Source: Podocnemis expansa (taxonomy: Eukaryota > Chordata > Testudines > Podocnemididae). Taken from it: a stretch of DNA of 64,000 nt. Every line of letters begins with the position of its first letter. The stretch's first letter is position 1. The notes beneath the pieces were generated by a model, which was not told the DNA's origin, did not search any database, and was given only the letters and a program-made list of their open reading frames with translations. Both the position numbers and the translations under genes were made by a program. Positions 35,808 through 47,219 of the stretch are shown piece by piece. Location of the stretch: NCBI GenBank assembly GCA_007922195.1, contig ML682003.1, positions 5,641,271 through 5,705,270 on the forward strand, in the 5' to 3' direction.

Positions 35808-36024
35808 CAGTGGTTCCCAACATTTTCTCTGCCGTGGCACACCTTGCTACCTTTAATTCATTTGACGCACCCCACAATATAGTTTCCAAATAAACTGATG
35901 AATATTCATGAGACTATGAGCCAATCCAGAACTCTTTGAGTAGTTTTTAAAAAATTTTTGTGGCACACCTGCTCACTCCTGAAGGCACGCGTGTGTGCCA
36001 CGGCGCACTGGCTGGGAAACACTG
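35808..36024. mobile_element. Short hAT (Charlie-like) element
   Basis: Ends CAGTGGTTCCCAAC and GCTGGGAAACACTG are imperfect inverted repeats. The interior CCGTGGCACACCTTGC / GTGTGCCACGGCGC is typical of this family. No clear target duplication remains. Related to 53744-53864. Confidence 0.7.
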
Positions 36025-36039
36025 TGGTGGTGCCATGCT

Positions 36040-36565
36040 GGGATAGTGGGGCAGTTTGGCTGGAGAGGAGAGCCCCCCCCAAGCCCCCCCCCCCGACGGC
36101 AGCCTGCTGTATCCCGGGAGCTCGCCTGGCTACGTGGCGGCGGCTGGCTGCGTGGGTCAGGTGGGGAAACTGAGGCACGCACACCCTGGAGTAGAGCCCG
36201 GCCAGCAGGACCGGGGGCTGTGGGCAGGGCAGGCCCCCCCCGCCCCACGTGTCCCCCACCCGGGCCGGCGCCCACCTGTTCGCGGGGCGGGGGGGGCCGG
36301 CCGGGGCTAATTAGCGGCGGGGGCGCATGTGGCGCGGCCCCCCCGGCAGAGCCCCCGGTGGCGGCGCCGCCCGAGCAGCTGCGCCCGCCCCGCCGCCGGG
36401 AAGGGAAGCGATAAATCACCGGGGCCCCCCCGGCCCCGGGGCCCGTGTGGCCGCTGGCGGGGGCCCGATTCCGCCAGCCCCGTCGGGGGAGCGGGGCGGG
36501 GTGCCGGGGCCGGATCCCATGCTCCTGGGGGGTGCCGCTGGGGTCTGGCTTGGGGGGCCTGGCTG
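36040..36565. promoter_or_regulatory. Orphan CpG-rich island
   Basis: Very high G+C with many CpG, and GGGGCTAATTAGCGGC and AAGCGATAAATCACCGG motifs inside. No gene start is visible: the frames through it (35995-36414 + and 35973-36419 -) are Pro/Gly/Ala/Arg-rich without domains. Could be a distal regulatory island or an unrecognised promoter. Confidence 0.4.
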
Positions 36566-36591
36566 GGTGTGGGGGGTGGGAGAGGTCGGGT

Positions 36592-36940
36592 CATAGAAGT
36601 CTAGGACCCCATGGGGTCACCTAGTCCAACCCCTCCTAAAAGCGGGACTCCCCCTAAATCATCCCAGCCAGGGTTTTGTCTGGCCAGACCTTAAATCTCG
36701 CCAAAGAGGGAGATTCCACCCCCTCCCTGGGTGACCCCTCCAGTGCGTCACCACCCTCCTAGGGAGACTTTCCTAATTCCAGCCTGGACCTCCCCAGCTG
36801 CAGCTGGAAACCATGGCTCCTCGTTCTGGCCTCTGCGACTCCTGAGGACAGCCGAGCGCCATCCTCCTTGGAGCATCCCTTCAAGCAGCTGAAGGTTGCT
36901 ATCAAATCCCCCCTCAGTCTTCTCTTCTTGCCAATGGGGT
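36592..36940 (-). mobile_element. CR1 LINE 3' end fragment
   Basis: Begins on the plus strand with TCATAGAAGTCTAGGACC (the inverted terminus), then AAATCATCCCAGCCAGGG and ATCAAATCCCCCCTCAGTCT. Confidence 0.92.
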
Positions 36941-37177
36941 GAGGGGTGACACGGGGGGGTCAGGCCATTGTTGGGGGGACACAGTGGTTCTCCTTGGCTC
37001 AGGGCGCTGAGGACAGAGCTCAGGGCAGGGTCCAGTAACCTCCGTGCAGCTTGGCGAGGAGGGGGCGTGGGGGCCTGCAGCCAGCATTGAGGCCACTGGG
37101 GGGGGCTGGGGACATCCTGCCACACCACAACCTTGTGATCAGCCCTGCGAGGGGCCAGCTGTGCAGCCCTGGGGTGC
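36941..37177. other. Short intergenic stretch, nothing recognised
   Basis: No gene or repeat signature. Confidence 0.4.
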
Positions 37178-38165
37178 ACCTGATCATAGACTCAGATTGT
37201 GAGGTCAGAAGGGACCAATATGATCGTCTAGGCTGACCTCCTGCACAGTGCGGACCACAGAACCTCACCTACCCACTCCTGCAATAAACCGCTAACCTAC
37301 GACTGAGTTATTAAAACCCTCACATCATGGTTTAAAGACTTTAAAGTACAGAGAATCCACTAGCAAGTGAGCCATGCCCCATGCTACAGAAGAGGGTGAA
37401 AAACCAACCACCCTTGGCAATCTACCCTTGAGGGAAATTCCTTCCAGACCCCAAATAGGGTGATAAGTTAAAACCCTGAGCACATGGAGAAGTCTCACCA
37501 GCCAGACACCCAGCCAGAATTCTCTGTAATAACTCAGACCCCCCCCCAACCTCCCTGCGCAGTCACTGGCGTACTGTATCTACCCCCAGTAGTCAAAAAA
37601 CAGTCAATTGCCAAACTAGGCCAGCCTATCGTACTGTCCGCTCCATACATTTGGCAAGCTCAGTTTGTGAAGCCAGCTAGATTTTTTGCCCCATGGCACT
37701 AACACCTCCCCATCTCTATCAGCAATACCTCTTCTGCTGCATCCTCGGACCACATTTGTTTTTTTTTTTTACAGCCACATCATGTTGGTGGCTCATTGTC
37801 ATCCTGTGATCAACCACTACTCCCAGGTCCTTCTCCTCCTCTGTCCCTTCCAAATGATGCCTCCCCAGCTTATAGGAAAAATTCTTATTTGTCCCTAAAT
37901 GCCTGACCTTGCACTTCCTGTTATTAAATTTCATCCTACTTCTGATGCTCCAGTTTACAAGGTCATCCAGATCTCCCTGTATGATATCCCAATCCTTCTC
38001 TGTATTGGCAACACCTCCCAACTTGGTGTCATCTGCAAACTTAACTAGCACATTCCCACTTTTTGTGCCAAGGCTAGTAATAAAAAGGTTAAATAAGATC
38101 AGTCCCAAGACCAATCCCTGAGGGACTTCACTGGTAACCTGCCTCCAATTTGGTAGAACAAACCA
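37178..38165 (-). mobile_element. CR1-like LINE fragment with reverse-transcriptase relic
   Basis: 37178-37700 is a sauropsid CR1-like 3' region (antisense GTGAGGTCAGAAGGGACC ... AATTCCTTCCAGACCCC). 37719-38114 on the minus strand keeps 131 codons open with LVKFADDTKLGGVANTEKDW, where FADD is the catalytic motif of the polymerase palm, followed by KDLGVVVDHRMTMSHQ. The N-terminal part of the reverse transcriptase and the endonuclease are missing. Confidence 0.85.
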
Positions 38166-38320
38166 GGCCCACTGGCCCTGCTAGGCTGTTGATCCCTGGT
38201 GCTGTCGGCTCTTTCCTGGGGGCCAGGGACTTGCTGCAGAGGAGCTGCCATGTGTGGGCTAGGGGGGCGAGTCCTTGGTAAGCCAGGGAATCCCCCAGTC
38301 CTGGAGCTGCTGGTTGGACG

Positions 38321-38559
38321 CAGGGCTGGATTTTGGTGTTCATAGGCCCTAGGCACTTTCACTCCGAAATGTGCAAAAAGAGTAAACGCCAATTGAATTA
38401 TGTCGATTTACATGATGCACTTTACACTATTCTAGTGCTCAACCACATGATTTTCTTTATTTTTTCTGCTTTTCTAATATTTTCCCTCCTCGTAGGCCCT
38501 AAAAATTTCATAGGCCCTCAGCACTATGCCTACAGTGCCTAATGGGAAATCCGGCACTG
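38321..38559. mobile_element. Short hAT (Tip100/Zaphod-like) element
   Basis: Ends CAGGGCTGGATTTTG and AAATCCGGCACTG are inverted repeats. Flanking GTTGGACG and GTTGGGTG match at 6 of 8. AT-rich interior containing two TAGGCCCTA boxes. Confidence 0.75.
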
Positions 38560-38888
38560 GTTGGGTGATGTGGGGAGATTGCGGAAGCCCAACAGACCCT
38601 GCCCAGGAGTCTCAGGCTGAATGGAGAGAGGGCAGGGCCAGGCTTAGTCATGGGGCAGCCATGGAGGGGCCAGTGACCGGGGGAAGCAGTGTGTTGGGTG
38701 GGTTGATGTAGGGGGCAGAGGAAGTAGAGGAGCTGGGGGGGGGTCCCGAGACCAACGGAGCAGGGCTTCTCTGCCCTCTCCAGTTTGGCATGTGGGAAAG
38801 TGACCCCCCCCCCCGGCCTCTGGTTCTCCAGCTGAACAGGGACAGGCCAGAATCGCCATTGCCATGCATCCCAGAGGGAAACTGAGGT

Positions 38889-39058
38889 CAGGGCCGGCGA
38901 TGGGGATTGTGGCGCCCCCCCCCCCACTGCAGGGCGATGCCGGCGCAGACAAGTGACGTCATCAGGGGAGCGCCATGGTACTGTCCCCTTTTGGCACCCC
39001 TCAAATGCTGGTGCCCCCCTGCAATGCAGGGGCTGCTTACAGCCTAGTGCCGGCCCTG
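38889..39058. mobile_element. Short hAT element with perfect target duplication
   Basis: Inverted ends CAGGGCCGGC / GCCGGCCCTG and a perfect 8-bp duplication ACTGAGGT at 38881-38888 and 39059-39066. Confidence 0.9.
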
Positions 39059-39072
39059 ACTGAGGTGCTGGG

Positions 39073-39290
39073 AATCCTGGAATATTAGGGTGGAAGGGAC
39101 CCATAAGGTAGCCAGTCAAACCCCTGCTCACAGCAGGACCAACCCGAACTAAATCACCCCAGCCAGGGCTTTGTCAAGTGGGCCTTAGAAAGCTCCAAGG
39201 ATGGAGATGCCACCACTCACTAGGTAACCCATTCCAGTGCTTCACCTTCCTATGGAAAAAACTTCTCCCCTCCCCTTGTGGTCTCTTTGC
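39073..39290 (-). mobile_element. CR1 LINE 3' end fragment
   Basis: Plus strand AATATTAGGGTGGAAGGGAC, AAATCACCCCAGCCAGGGC and AACCCATTCCAGTGCTTCAC are antisense CR1 landmarks. Confidence 0.9.
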
Positions 39291-40463
39291 TTCCCCCAGT
39301 GCCCCCTATGCCACCCCCAGTACCCCACATGTCATCCCGTCACAGTCTCTGCACCTAGATCCTGCTGCATGCCCCCCTCTGAGATGCCCCCAAAAGGGGC
39401 TTGGCTTGCACCTCCCACTGCAGCTTTGGGGCAGAGCCGGGAATAGGAGTCGTGGGCCAGCCCCTGCCAGCCGCCCAGGCTCTGGGGGAGCAGAGGGTGC
39501 TAGCCCCAGGACGGGCCTCTGGGTGCCTTTGCCCAGCGCTGCTCTCCTGGCTGTGGTGCGAGGGGTGTTGCCCGGGTGGGTCAGAGTGGAGAGTAATTTA
39601 TCAAGCACTGTCAGGGATCAGCCGCTGTGTTCAGCTTTGTACATTTTTAACGACGCTGATGTGCTGCAGCCACTGGGTGCTTGGAGGCAGACGGGGCACA
39701 GGTTGGAGGACCCCCCCGCCCTACTCCCCAAAGAGCCAGCAGGGGACTCTGTGTAGGGCCTGCTCGCTGCACCCACTGTCTGTCGCCTGGTGCCCCCGCC
39801 AGCCTGCTGTGTTTGGGACAGGACGCGGCCCGGCAGAGCTAGGGTTCTGTTCTCCTGGGGTGCAGGGGGAATCCCAGGCTGCTCTTGGAGGTGGCTTCTG
39901 CGCTGGCCTCATGGGCAGCGTCTGGGGAGCACAAACCTGGCGCCCCAGTCACTCACGGAGACAGAGGGAGATGGGGGGCACTGCTAGAAACAGCCTCCCT
40001 CCACCTCCACACTGCTACCCAGAGGGTGCCAGACTTAGGCCCCAGCCTGGGCAGGTCCCTGCGCACCCCTGCTAGGGCAGGAGGGAGCAAGCTGATGAGA
40101 GACTCCTGGGGATGTCTGTGGGAGTCCTGGCCGAATGAGCCCTGAGGGCCAGTCCCAGCACAGGGATAGTGTTGATGAGACTGGGCTGGGAGGGTCAATG
40201 CTGGGGAGCCCTGGAGCAGCAAGGGGCCGGGGGTGGGGGTGGGACTTCATCTTGCCATGGGGGTCTGGGGGTGTTAGGAGAGTCTGAGAAGAGCACAGCT
40301 GGGGGGTACATGGCCCTGGTATGGGTCACCCATATGAGGTCAAGCACGGTTTTGGCTGGGGGTGGAGGGTGCTGGCATTGGTGGCCCGTCAGCTCTGGAC
40401 AGGCTGTGGGCAAAGCAGTGCCGGGAGCTGGGTGCTTGTCTGCCAGGAGCTGGCAAGAGCTCA
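39291..40463. other. Intergenic; one possible conserved block
   Basis: No gene recognised. 39590-39680 (GAGTAATTTATCAAGCACTG and TACATTTTTAACGACGC) is AT-richer than its flanks and could be conserved non-coding DNA. Confidence 0.35.
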
Positions 40464-40575
40464 GGTGACCAGACAGCAAGTGTGAAAATTAGGATGGGGG
40501 CTTAGGGGTGACAGGTGCCCACATAAGAAAAAGCCCCAAATATCAGGACCACCCTTATAAATTCAGGACACCCCG
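40464..40575. mobile_element. Short palindromic DNA-transposon relic
   Basis: GGTGACCAGACAGCAAGTG, AAGAAAAAGCCCCAAATATC and CCCTTATAAATTCAGGACA match a known amniote palindromic repeat with GGTGACCAGA ends. The right terminus is degraded. Confidence 0.5.
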
Positions 40576-40734
40576 ACACCCAAACAAGAGCCGATGTGCT
40601 GGGCAGCCCCAGGCCAGGCTTGAATTGCGCTGACACAGCTCTGCGCCGGCTCCCCGACGGCCTCTTCTGGCAGCTGCCATTGGGGACACGGTCGTGCTGC
40701 GGGGGAGGGAGGGTCCCTGCTGCAAACCCTGCAG

Positions 40735-40905
40735 CTGAGGGGCCAGGAATCTCCCTGACTCGTTAAGCATTTTTAATGAGCCCGGCCTGGCCCAGATGAG
40801 ACCGTTTCCTCGGTGCAGCCTCCTGGAACAGTCCCCGATTGGGCTCTGCGCTGTGCTCATCAAAATGCTAATGTGGTCGATTCCCCCGATGCCCAGCTGG
40901 CCACC
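40735..40905. promoter_or_regulatory. Candidate conserved non-coding element
   Basis: TTAAGCATTTTTAATGAGCC, GATTGGGCTCTGC and CATCAAAATGCTAATGTGG cluster in a non-repeat block. The regulatory call is inference. Confidence 0.3.
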
Positions 40906-41174
40906 CTTCCCCCATCCCGCCACGGCACAGGAAGAGTTCGGGGCATCCACGTCTGGCCGCTCTGGGTCCCGCTCCCTGCTGGTTCCAGGCTGGCCCCACA
41001 TGTGGAAGGGCTGGGCCAGGGAACGTTCTGCTGGCCTGTGGTGGTGCGAACTGGAGGAATGGAGCCAGAGCCAGATTTCTGGGGTTGGGCCCAGGCTGAT
41101 GAAGTGGGAGAGGCTGCTGCCCACATCACATAGGGATGCTGGGGGCTGGACAGGGGCAGGAAGTGTTGTGGGAG

Positions 41175-41455
41175 CAGCAAGTGGGCTGAGATGGAGCTGA
41201 AAGCAAGGGGAGCTCAGAAATAGCTAGGGCTGGGGGTCTGGACGGAGGGGCACCGGCAGAGCTGGGGTGAGTTCAGGGCTAAGGTACCAGGAGTTTGTGG
41301 GTCAGGACTGAGGGGCACTGGCGGGGCTGAGGGCAGCCCAGGGCTAAGGTAACGGGGCTGTGGGTCGAGGTGGAAGGGCACTGGCCATGTTGGGGTGGGG
41401 GAAGAGCCCAGGGCTGGGCTAGGAGGGGGCTGTGGGTCAGGGTGGGGAGACATCA
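41175..41455. repeat. Minisatellite, ~60-80-base unit
   Basis: About four imperfect units built from CAGGGCTAAGGTA, CTGTGGGTCAGG and GGGGCACTGGCAGGGCTG. Related to 31690-31915. Confidence 0.7.
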
Positions 41456-41715
41456 GCAGTGTTTTAGGAAGTCTTGCCCAGAATCTGTTGGTCAGACCAG
41501 CTCCCTCCAGCCCAATCTGTGCAATAGCTCAGGTCTCCATACAACCCATCCCTCTGGTATCAGGCCCCTCTTGGGGGGAAAAGTGGGATGTGGGGCCTTT
41601 TGCCTCCAGAGCCAGTGTCCAGGTGAGGTGGGAGCCAGTGGCATCCTGAGCTTAGGGCTGTGGGTGCTAGGATAAGACGGGTGTCCTGAATGGGCAGATA
41701 ACACAGCAGGGGTAG

Positions 41716-41823
41716 GTCTCTGGACTACTGCGTTCTGATCCCAGCGCTGAGGCTGATCAGGTGGTTGACCTTGAGCAAGTCCCTGCCCTGTCCCATGCTT
41801 CAGTTTCTTCCTCCATAACATGG
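41716..41823 (+). repeat. MIR SINE
   Basis: TGGTTGACCTTGAGCAAGTC followed by CATGCTTCAGTTTCTTCCTC is the MIR core. GTTCTGATCCCAGCGCTG upstream is the B-box region. Confidence 0.75.
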
Positions 41824-42310
41824 TGTGACAAAATGGGGATACTGTTGGGCGTCTCTGTCTGTGCCTCAGTTTCCCCATATGTGTTACCCAGGTATATCGG
41901 TGACGGGACCCAGGTGTGTGATCACTGCAGAGCCCACTAGCAGGTGGATGGGCCTTCCCCAGCCACATGTAGGCAGACCTAGTCAGAACCCCTGCCTCTG
42001 TCCCAACCAGTTATATGGGTTGGGGCAGGTGAAGATCGGGGCAGTGGCCACTTACCCCAGGAAGAAGACAAATGACTGGGAGGGTCTAGGGCTCGACTCT
42101 GGCGGTGGCTGGAGGAAGAGTCCCTCAGGCGGGATACAGCAGGGCAGAAGCCCCGAGAAGGGGCCTCCCCAGGCGGTCATTGCTGTAGCTTCTGTTTAGC
42201 CTGCTAGCGAAGTTTTTCTATGCTGAGAACTGATAAACTGTCTGACGCCGACACTGGCTGGGGGTCACGCTGGCTGCAGAGGCAGGGAACCGAGTTGGCA
42301 GGGCTGTGGT
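41824..42310 (+). mobile_element. ERV-type LTR, family 3 (copy A)
   Basis: Begins TGTGACAAAATGGGG directly after the MIR core, then GTGCCTCAGTTTCCCCATAT, CCAGCCACATGTAGGCAGAC and GATAAACTGTCTGACG (degraded poly(A) area). Shares several blocks with 54162-54420. The 3' boundary is uncertain. Confidence 0.5.
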
Positions 42311-42505
42311 GGTGTGATGGAGGACATGGCTGGGGAGGGCAGACAGTAGTTGATTTGGGGGTGGGGCAGGGGTCTGGGTGGGGATGGTGAAGTGCGACAT
42401 GGCATGGATAGGCTGGCAAAGGCCAACAAAGGAATTTTTACCATCTTGTTGGAGCCCTTTAGGGTCCCATTTCTCAGCTTCTCTCCACCACCCCAGGGGC
42501 TAGAG

Positions 42506-42683
42506 CAGCGGTTCTCAGCCACTCAGTCAGGACACATTACAGTGTCACCACACAGCGGTAAACGTACTGTGGGGAGCCAAGGGGATGGCTGGATTCAGCC
42601 TGGGGTGGGGGGGCTAGTGTGTCCCATAGGGTTGCGATAGACCACCAAGCATGTTGTGACCCACAAAATGTTGAGAACCATTG
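42506..42683. mobile_element. Short hAT (Charlie-like) element
   Basis: Ends CAGCGGTTCTCAGCC and GTTGAGAACCATTG are inverted repeats. Flanks GGCTAGAG and AGCTACAG match at 6 of 8. Same family as 52370-52546. Confidence 0.85.
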
Positions 42684-43685
42684 AGCTACAGATTTCCCTT
42701 TTTCAACACAGGAGTGGTACGTTCCCTGGTCACAGGACTCCAGGAGCTGGGGCTTTGAGGAACACATCAAGCCCCATGAGACGCGCGATACCACGGCAAG
42801 AGGCTTGTCTGATCATAGGGTGCCTCCCTGTGGGGGGTCACAGCCTTGGGACAGACATGGGATGTGTCAGGAGGTCAACGGTTGGGGGGCTGACAGATTG
42901 GTGGCACCTAAGTGGCTGTAGGAACACCATGGCTCTGCCTCCTTCCCCCATTTGCTGGAGTGGGGCAGGGAGTCTCCCCATCCTACCCCCTGAATTATTA
43001 CCCCCTCCCCAGAGAGGTGGAGTTAGTGGCAGAGGGTGGGGCCGTGCTCGCCCTGCAGCAGGCGTGTAACTGCTTGGCGGGTGAGCCAGACTTACTGCAC
43101 ACGGAGTGATTTGGGGAACAGGCAGGGGCTCCAGGACGGGGGCCATCGTGCTAATGCCCCACTGACATGATCTCCTCTCCTTGTGGAGCTCTGGGCTTAG
43201 GCTCTCGGCAGAATCTGGGCCAGCGGTGCCACTTGGGTCCCGTCGGCATCGTTCTCCTCATGCCCATGAGGGCTGGCCAGGTCCTGGGTTTTAAAGCAAA
43301 CTGAGATCCCAAGGCTGGGGCCTGGCCTTGCCTTAATCAGGCCCTGCTCAGCGCTTTCGAATGACAGCCCTGAGGTCTGGACTGTAGCGGGGCAGGGACT
43401 GAGGCCTGGCTCAGGTGAGCCAGTGATTGGGGTCAGTCCCCAGCTCTGTGTCATGTCACCTCTCCAGGCTTCCTTTCCCCATGTGCACCACGGATGTGAT
43501 ATTCCTTCCCTCTTGGGGAGGTGGACTGTAGCCTCCTCAGGGCAGGGATCACCTCTTCCTCTGGGTCTGTGCAACACCCAGCAGAAAACACAGAGACTGC
43601 TCTGAGCAGCCGAAAAGAGCGGGTTCAACAGGGACAGAGTGAGGGGCTGAGCTCTGGGGAGAGGCAGCGCTGGAGGAGGGCCTCT
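42684..43685. other. Intergenic, no feature recognised
   Basis: Unique-looking; no gene or repeat signature. Confidence 0.4.
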
Positions 43686-44250
43686 GATTTCCCCAGGACA
43701 CACAGTATGTGTGTACAGGAGAGCCCCATCCGGAGTGCACACACAGACAACATGCAAGTGTGTGCACATGGTACCCCCAGTGACCCTGTGCGCGCACACA
43801 CACGCTGTGTGCACGCCACGTATACCAAGTTGGTGTGTGTGCACACTTCCACACCACATAGCTGCACCCACCCAGTGCATTCACACACACTGCTTATACA
43901 CCTGGACCTTGAATTGCCAGTGGTGTGTGTGTCTGGACTTTACACACCCGTGGGTGCAAAGGGCATGAACTCAGGCAGGCACCGCCTGGCAAATATGTGG
44001 ATAGGGTCTGTGCAAATGCACACCTGTATATATACCTCCCGCCCCCACGCCCCCGAGACTGCCATGACACAGGGACCCAATCCTGCACCAGGCACCTCCT
44101 CCGAACCTTGAATGTGGCCCATACAGTGCGTGTATATAGACGTGTGCTCACACTACTCACATGCACCTACCCCAACGCCATGCCTGTGGGGCACACACAT
44201 GGCCAACAAACATGCAGTGTGTGCACATGTACGCTTACTTCGTAGCACGC
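43686..44250. repeat. TG/CA-rich low-complexity region
   Basis: Alternating purine-pyrimidine runs (GTGTGTGCACAC, GTGTGTGTCTGG, ACACACATGGCC) interrupted by ordinary sequence. It generates long Cys/His/Val-rich spurious frames on both strands. Confidence 0.7.
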
Positions 44251-44359
44251 TTGCGCAGGCAGCTGTCACAGGCAGTTCCCCCTGGTGCGCCTGGGCACTG
44301 GCCCGGCCTCTGTCACACACTCCCCTCACCGGCGGGTCCCTTTGTGCTGGCCAGGACGA

Positions 44360-44530
44360 GGTGATGGAGGGAACATTAATCTTATTTGTCAGAACCAGTC
44401 CCCTGGGGGGTGCGGGGCGGGGGGCGGCCCAGTCAGCTGATTGGCTGAGGGGCCAGACCCCCTTTATCTCAGCCCTGCAGTGTGGGAACCTAATTCTCTG
44501 GGAAAGTTCGGGAGGGTAAAGCCGAGGCTG
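44360..44530. promoter_or_regulatory. Candidate regulatory block
   Basis: ACATTAATCTTATTTGTCAG, a G/C tract, CAGTCAGCTGATTGGCTGAG (E-box plus inverted CCAAT) and CTAATTCTCTGGG are clustered. No start site or gene follows, so promoter versus enhancer cannot be told. Confidence 0.3.
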
Positions 44531-44956
44531 CGGCTCCATTGTGCAAATGGTGCAGCTGATCCTTGTCTCTGTCCCCCTGGAGAGCCTGCTTCCACCACCA
44601 GAACAAAGCTGGGCCCGGAGACCCTGGCCCTATGTCACACGGTGGAGCAGAGAGAGAAGTTGCCTCTCATCTCACTCCTCATGGCCTGTTACAGAGACCC
44701 CTCCTGGCAAATCCCCACACCCCACTGGGTCCTGCAGACGGGCTGAGAACTGCCCCCCACTGTCACCCCTGGCTAGAGCAGGGCAAGGCAGGGTTCAGCC
44801 TTGGGGGGCCTGGGGAATTTGGAGCTGGCTTTGAATCCCGGCTGACACCCTAAAGCTCCATCCCTGTCCTGCACCTTGCACTCTCAGCCTCTCACCCATG
44901 GCTGCCCCAGAAGGTGCTGGCACCCCAGACTTTCCCATCTTGGGCTGGTGGCTGGG

Positions 44957-45300
44957 ACATCAAGACTTCAAAAAGAAACAGCTGAACTCGAATTAATATG
45001 CAAGCTAAATTCTGTGAAAGCAGGACTTAATTGAGAATATGGGTTCTTTTCCCATTACAAAAGGTAATTTGACTTCAGGCTTCCCAGGGTTTGAACCTAA
45101 CAACTGCTCTGATTTGCTGTTACTGTATGACCTGATCCTATGTTTTACACCCCCTTGCATTTATTTTCATTCCTTTCTGTAAGTTCACCCATCTTCGAAG
45201 CATCTGACGAAGTGGGATTTTTCTCCCATGAAAGCTCATGCAAAAAATAAATCTGTTAGTCTTAAAGTGCCACACGACTCCTTGTTTCTTTTTTACAGGG
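44957..45300 (+). mobile_element. Penelope-like element 3' end
   Basis: 44957-45034 encodes only the last 25 residues of the element protein (TSRLQKETAELELICKLNS and then VKAGLN) and a stop, matching the C-terminus of the copy at 32874. The 3' UTR follows to the tail GAAGCATCTGACGAAGTGGG ... AAAGTGCCACACGACTCC and a T-rich end. Confidence 0.88.
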
Positions 45301-46654
45301 CAGTGTGCCAACTGGCACATGGTCTCTCATGGGCAGCCTGTGACCTGGCCCAGCCCTGCCACACTGGGGTCTGGTGTGATCTTCTGCATCCTGGGGAGGA
45401 GCTGAATATTCTCGGAGATTTCAATCTGCTCCTTTTCCAGTCCGTCTGTGCATCCTCCCTTGCCAACCCCAGGGCCCAGGGCAGCCTGGATGCCTCACTA
45501 TCACCTGCCAGCCCCATCTTCCTGTTGCTTGGCTCTCACTCTGGCCTGCCTCCCTTCCCCATTCTCACTCCCCACTGAGTAGCAGTGCAGCATGTGGGGA
45601 AACAGAGGCACATTTAGGTTTCACTAAAATATCACAGCCGATTCCCACTTAGAGAGAACTCCTTCCCATTGAGGCAGAACCAAGCCAGATCCCTTTTACC
45701 AGTGGCCTGGGGACAACTGAGCCCACCGACTTTACTCATAGCTGCACAGTCTCTTTCCCCTCTTTCCTGCCAGCACGTCTGAGTCTTACGGTGCCAAAGC
45801 CAGACACACAAATGCACCGTTTCCCCTGCGCTGTTCAGAGTAGGGTCACATTCTCCCTCAGATCAGGTCTGCTTGATGGCAGTGGCAGGGTGCATGGGCA
45901 GAGTCTTCATGCCACTCCCCCCTGCCATCCTTAAACTTGGAATTTGAAATGGGGCTGGAGCTCTGCCACTGCCAGGCAATGAGGAGGGCAGCATCTTGGC
46001 CATAGCCTGCGGCACCCAGACTGCTGTATGGGAATAGGAACTTGCCACCTGAGCATGTCTCTAGGGCCCTCACATCCCAGCAGCCGGGGAGGCAGGGTGC
46101 AGGGGACCTTTCCACATCGGCAGGCCCCAGAACTGTGCATATACAAGGGACCCATATGGGGCTAATGTGTCCCCCTCACCACTAGGACACAGCCCACTCT
46201 CCCACATCCTATTCCCTGGTAGGCTGGGTTTGGTGCTATGCCTTGGTTGCAAAAACCCACCATGGCCCTGGCCACCCTCCAATTAGGTGTCTGTGCTATG
46301 GGGCAGTGGCCTCCCAGCTGCTTGCTCCTTCTCTGGGGCTCCTTTTGGCTCAGGAGAGAGCAACCATGTCTGTCCGTCTTGTCCTGCCCCACCTACGGCT
46401 GCCCCCACATTATGCTGGGATTTCAGTTGCCCCAGGGCTCAGCTCTGCGTCTGCCCCACAGCAAGGGCCAGCCAGCAGCTGGCTGTCTTGCTCACAGTAC
46501 CAGCACATCTGTGCAATTCATGTCTCTGATGCATAGGGAGAGGGGTGTCCTCTGCCGCCCTCAGGTCTGGGGGTCACAGATGGGAAGGTGTCTGAGGCCC
46601 AGTGGGTTTGTCCTTGTGTGACAGGCAAAGGGAGTCGGGGAATCTTCCATATTG
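45301..46654. other. Intergenic, no feature recognised
   Basis: Unique-looking; frames without signature. Confidence 0.4.
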
Positions 46655-46668
46655 TAGGATCATAGACT

Positions 46669-47177
46669 CCTAGGGGAAGTTCACACACAGTCTTTAAATC
46701 GAAACAATGCAGATTATTTTGATTTAAAAGATTGCAGGTCTACACTATTTTCCTTATATCAAGCTATGTCTCACAATAAGGAAAGTCATTTCAATATAAT
46801 AAAACCTAGTATTATATCAAAATGATGGTTAAATTGAAACTGTTATTTTAAAATAACACTGCATGGATGTGTTATTTTGATTTAACAGTTATTTTGATTT
46901 AACGCTTTTGCCCTTCTCCTTCCCAGAATGCTGTCCTTTTTCTATATTTTAAGTGGGGGCATGGCCCTTCTAGGGGGCCATTGTGCCACACCTTGCATGG
47001 TGCCCCTCTCCTAAATCAAACTTGCAAGCCCTGTCCATGGACATGCTAGTTCAATTTCAGTTTGTAGTGGAGAGATGTTAAATCGATTTAACTTAAACCG
47101 ATTTAATGATTTTTATAGTGATTTTATTAAATGGATTTAACTTAAATTGATTTAACTGCCTAAGTGCGGACATAGCT
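46669..47177. mobile_element. AT-rich MITE-like insertion
   Basis: It interrupts the CR1-like copy between two ATAGACT 7-mers (46662-46668 and 47178-47184). The interior has many TTAAATCGATTTAA-like palindromes, and the ends carry TTTAAATCGAAAC and TTGATTTAACTGCC. Superfamily unknown; composition and style resemble the element at 18413. Confidence 0.6.
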
Positions 47178-47219
47178 ATAGACTGTAAGGTCAGAAGGGA
47201 CCAATGTGACCCTCTAGTA

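Noticed and set aside
37719..38114. A host gene encoding a reverse-transcriptase-like protein
   Set aside because: The FADD-containing frame is a fragment of a CR1-type LINE flanked by CR1 3' sequence; it has no start context or introns.
43521..44111. 196-codon plus-strand frame and opposing Cys-rich frames
   Set aside because: They run through the TG/CA-rich low-complexity region and show no domain.
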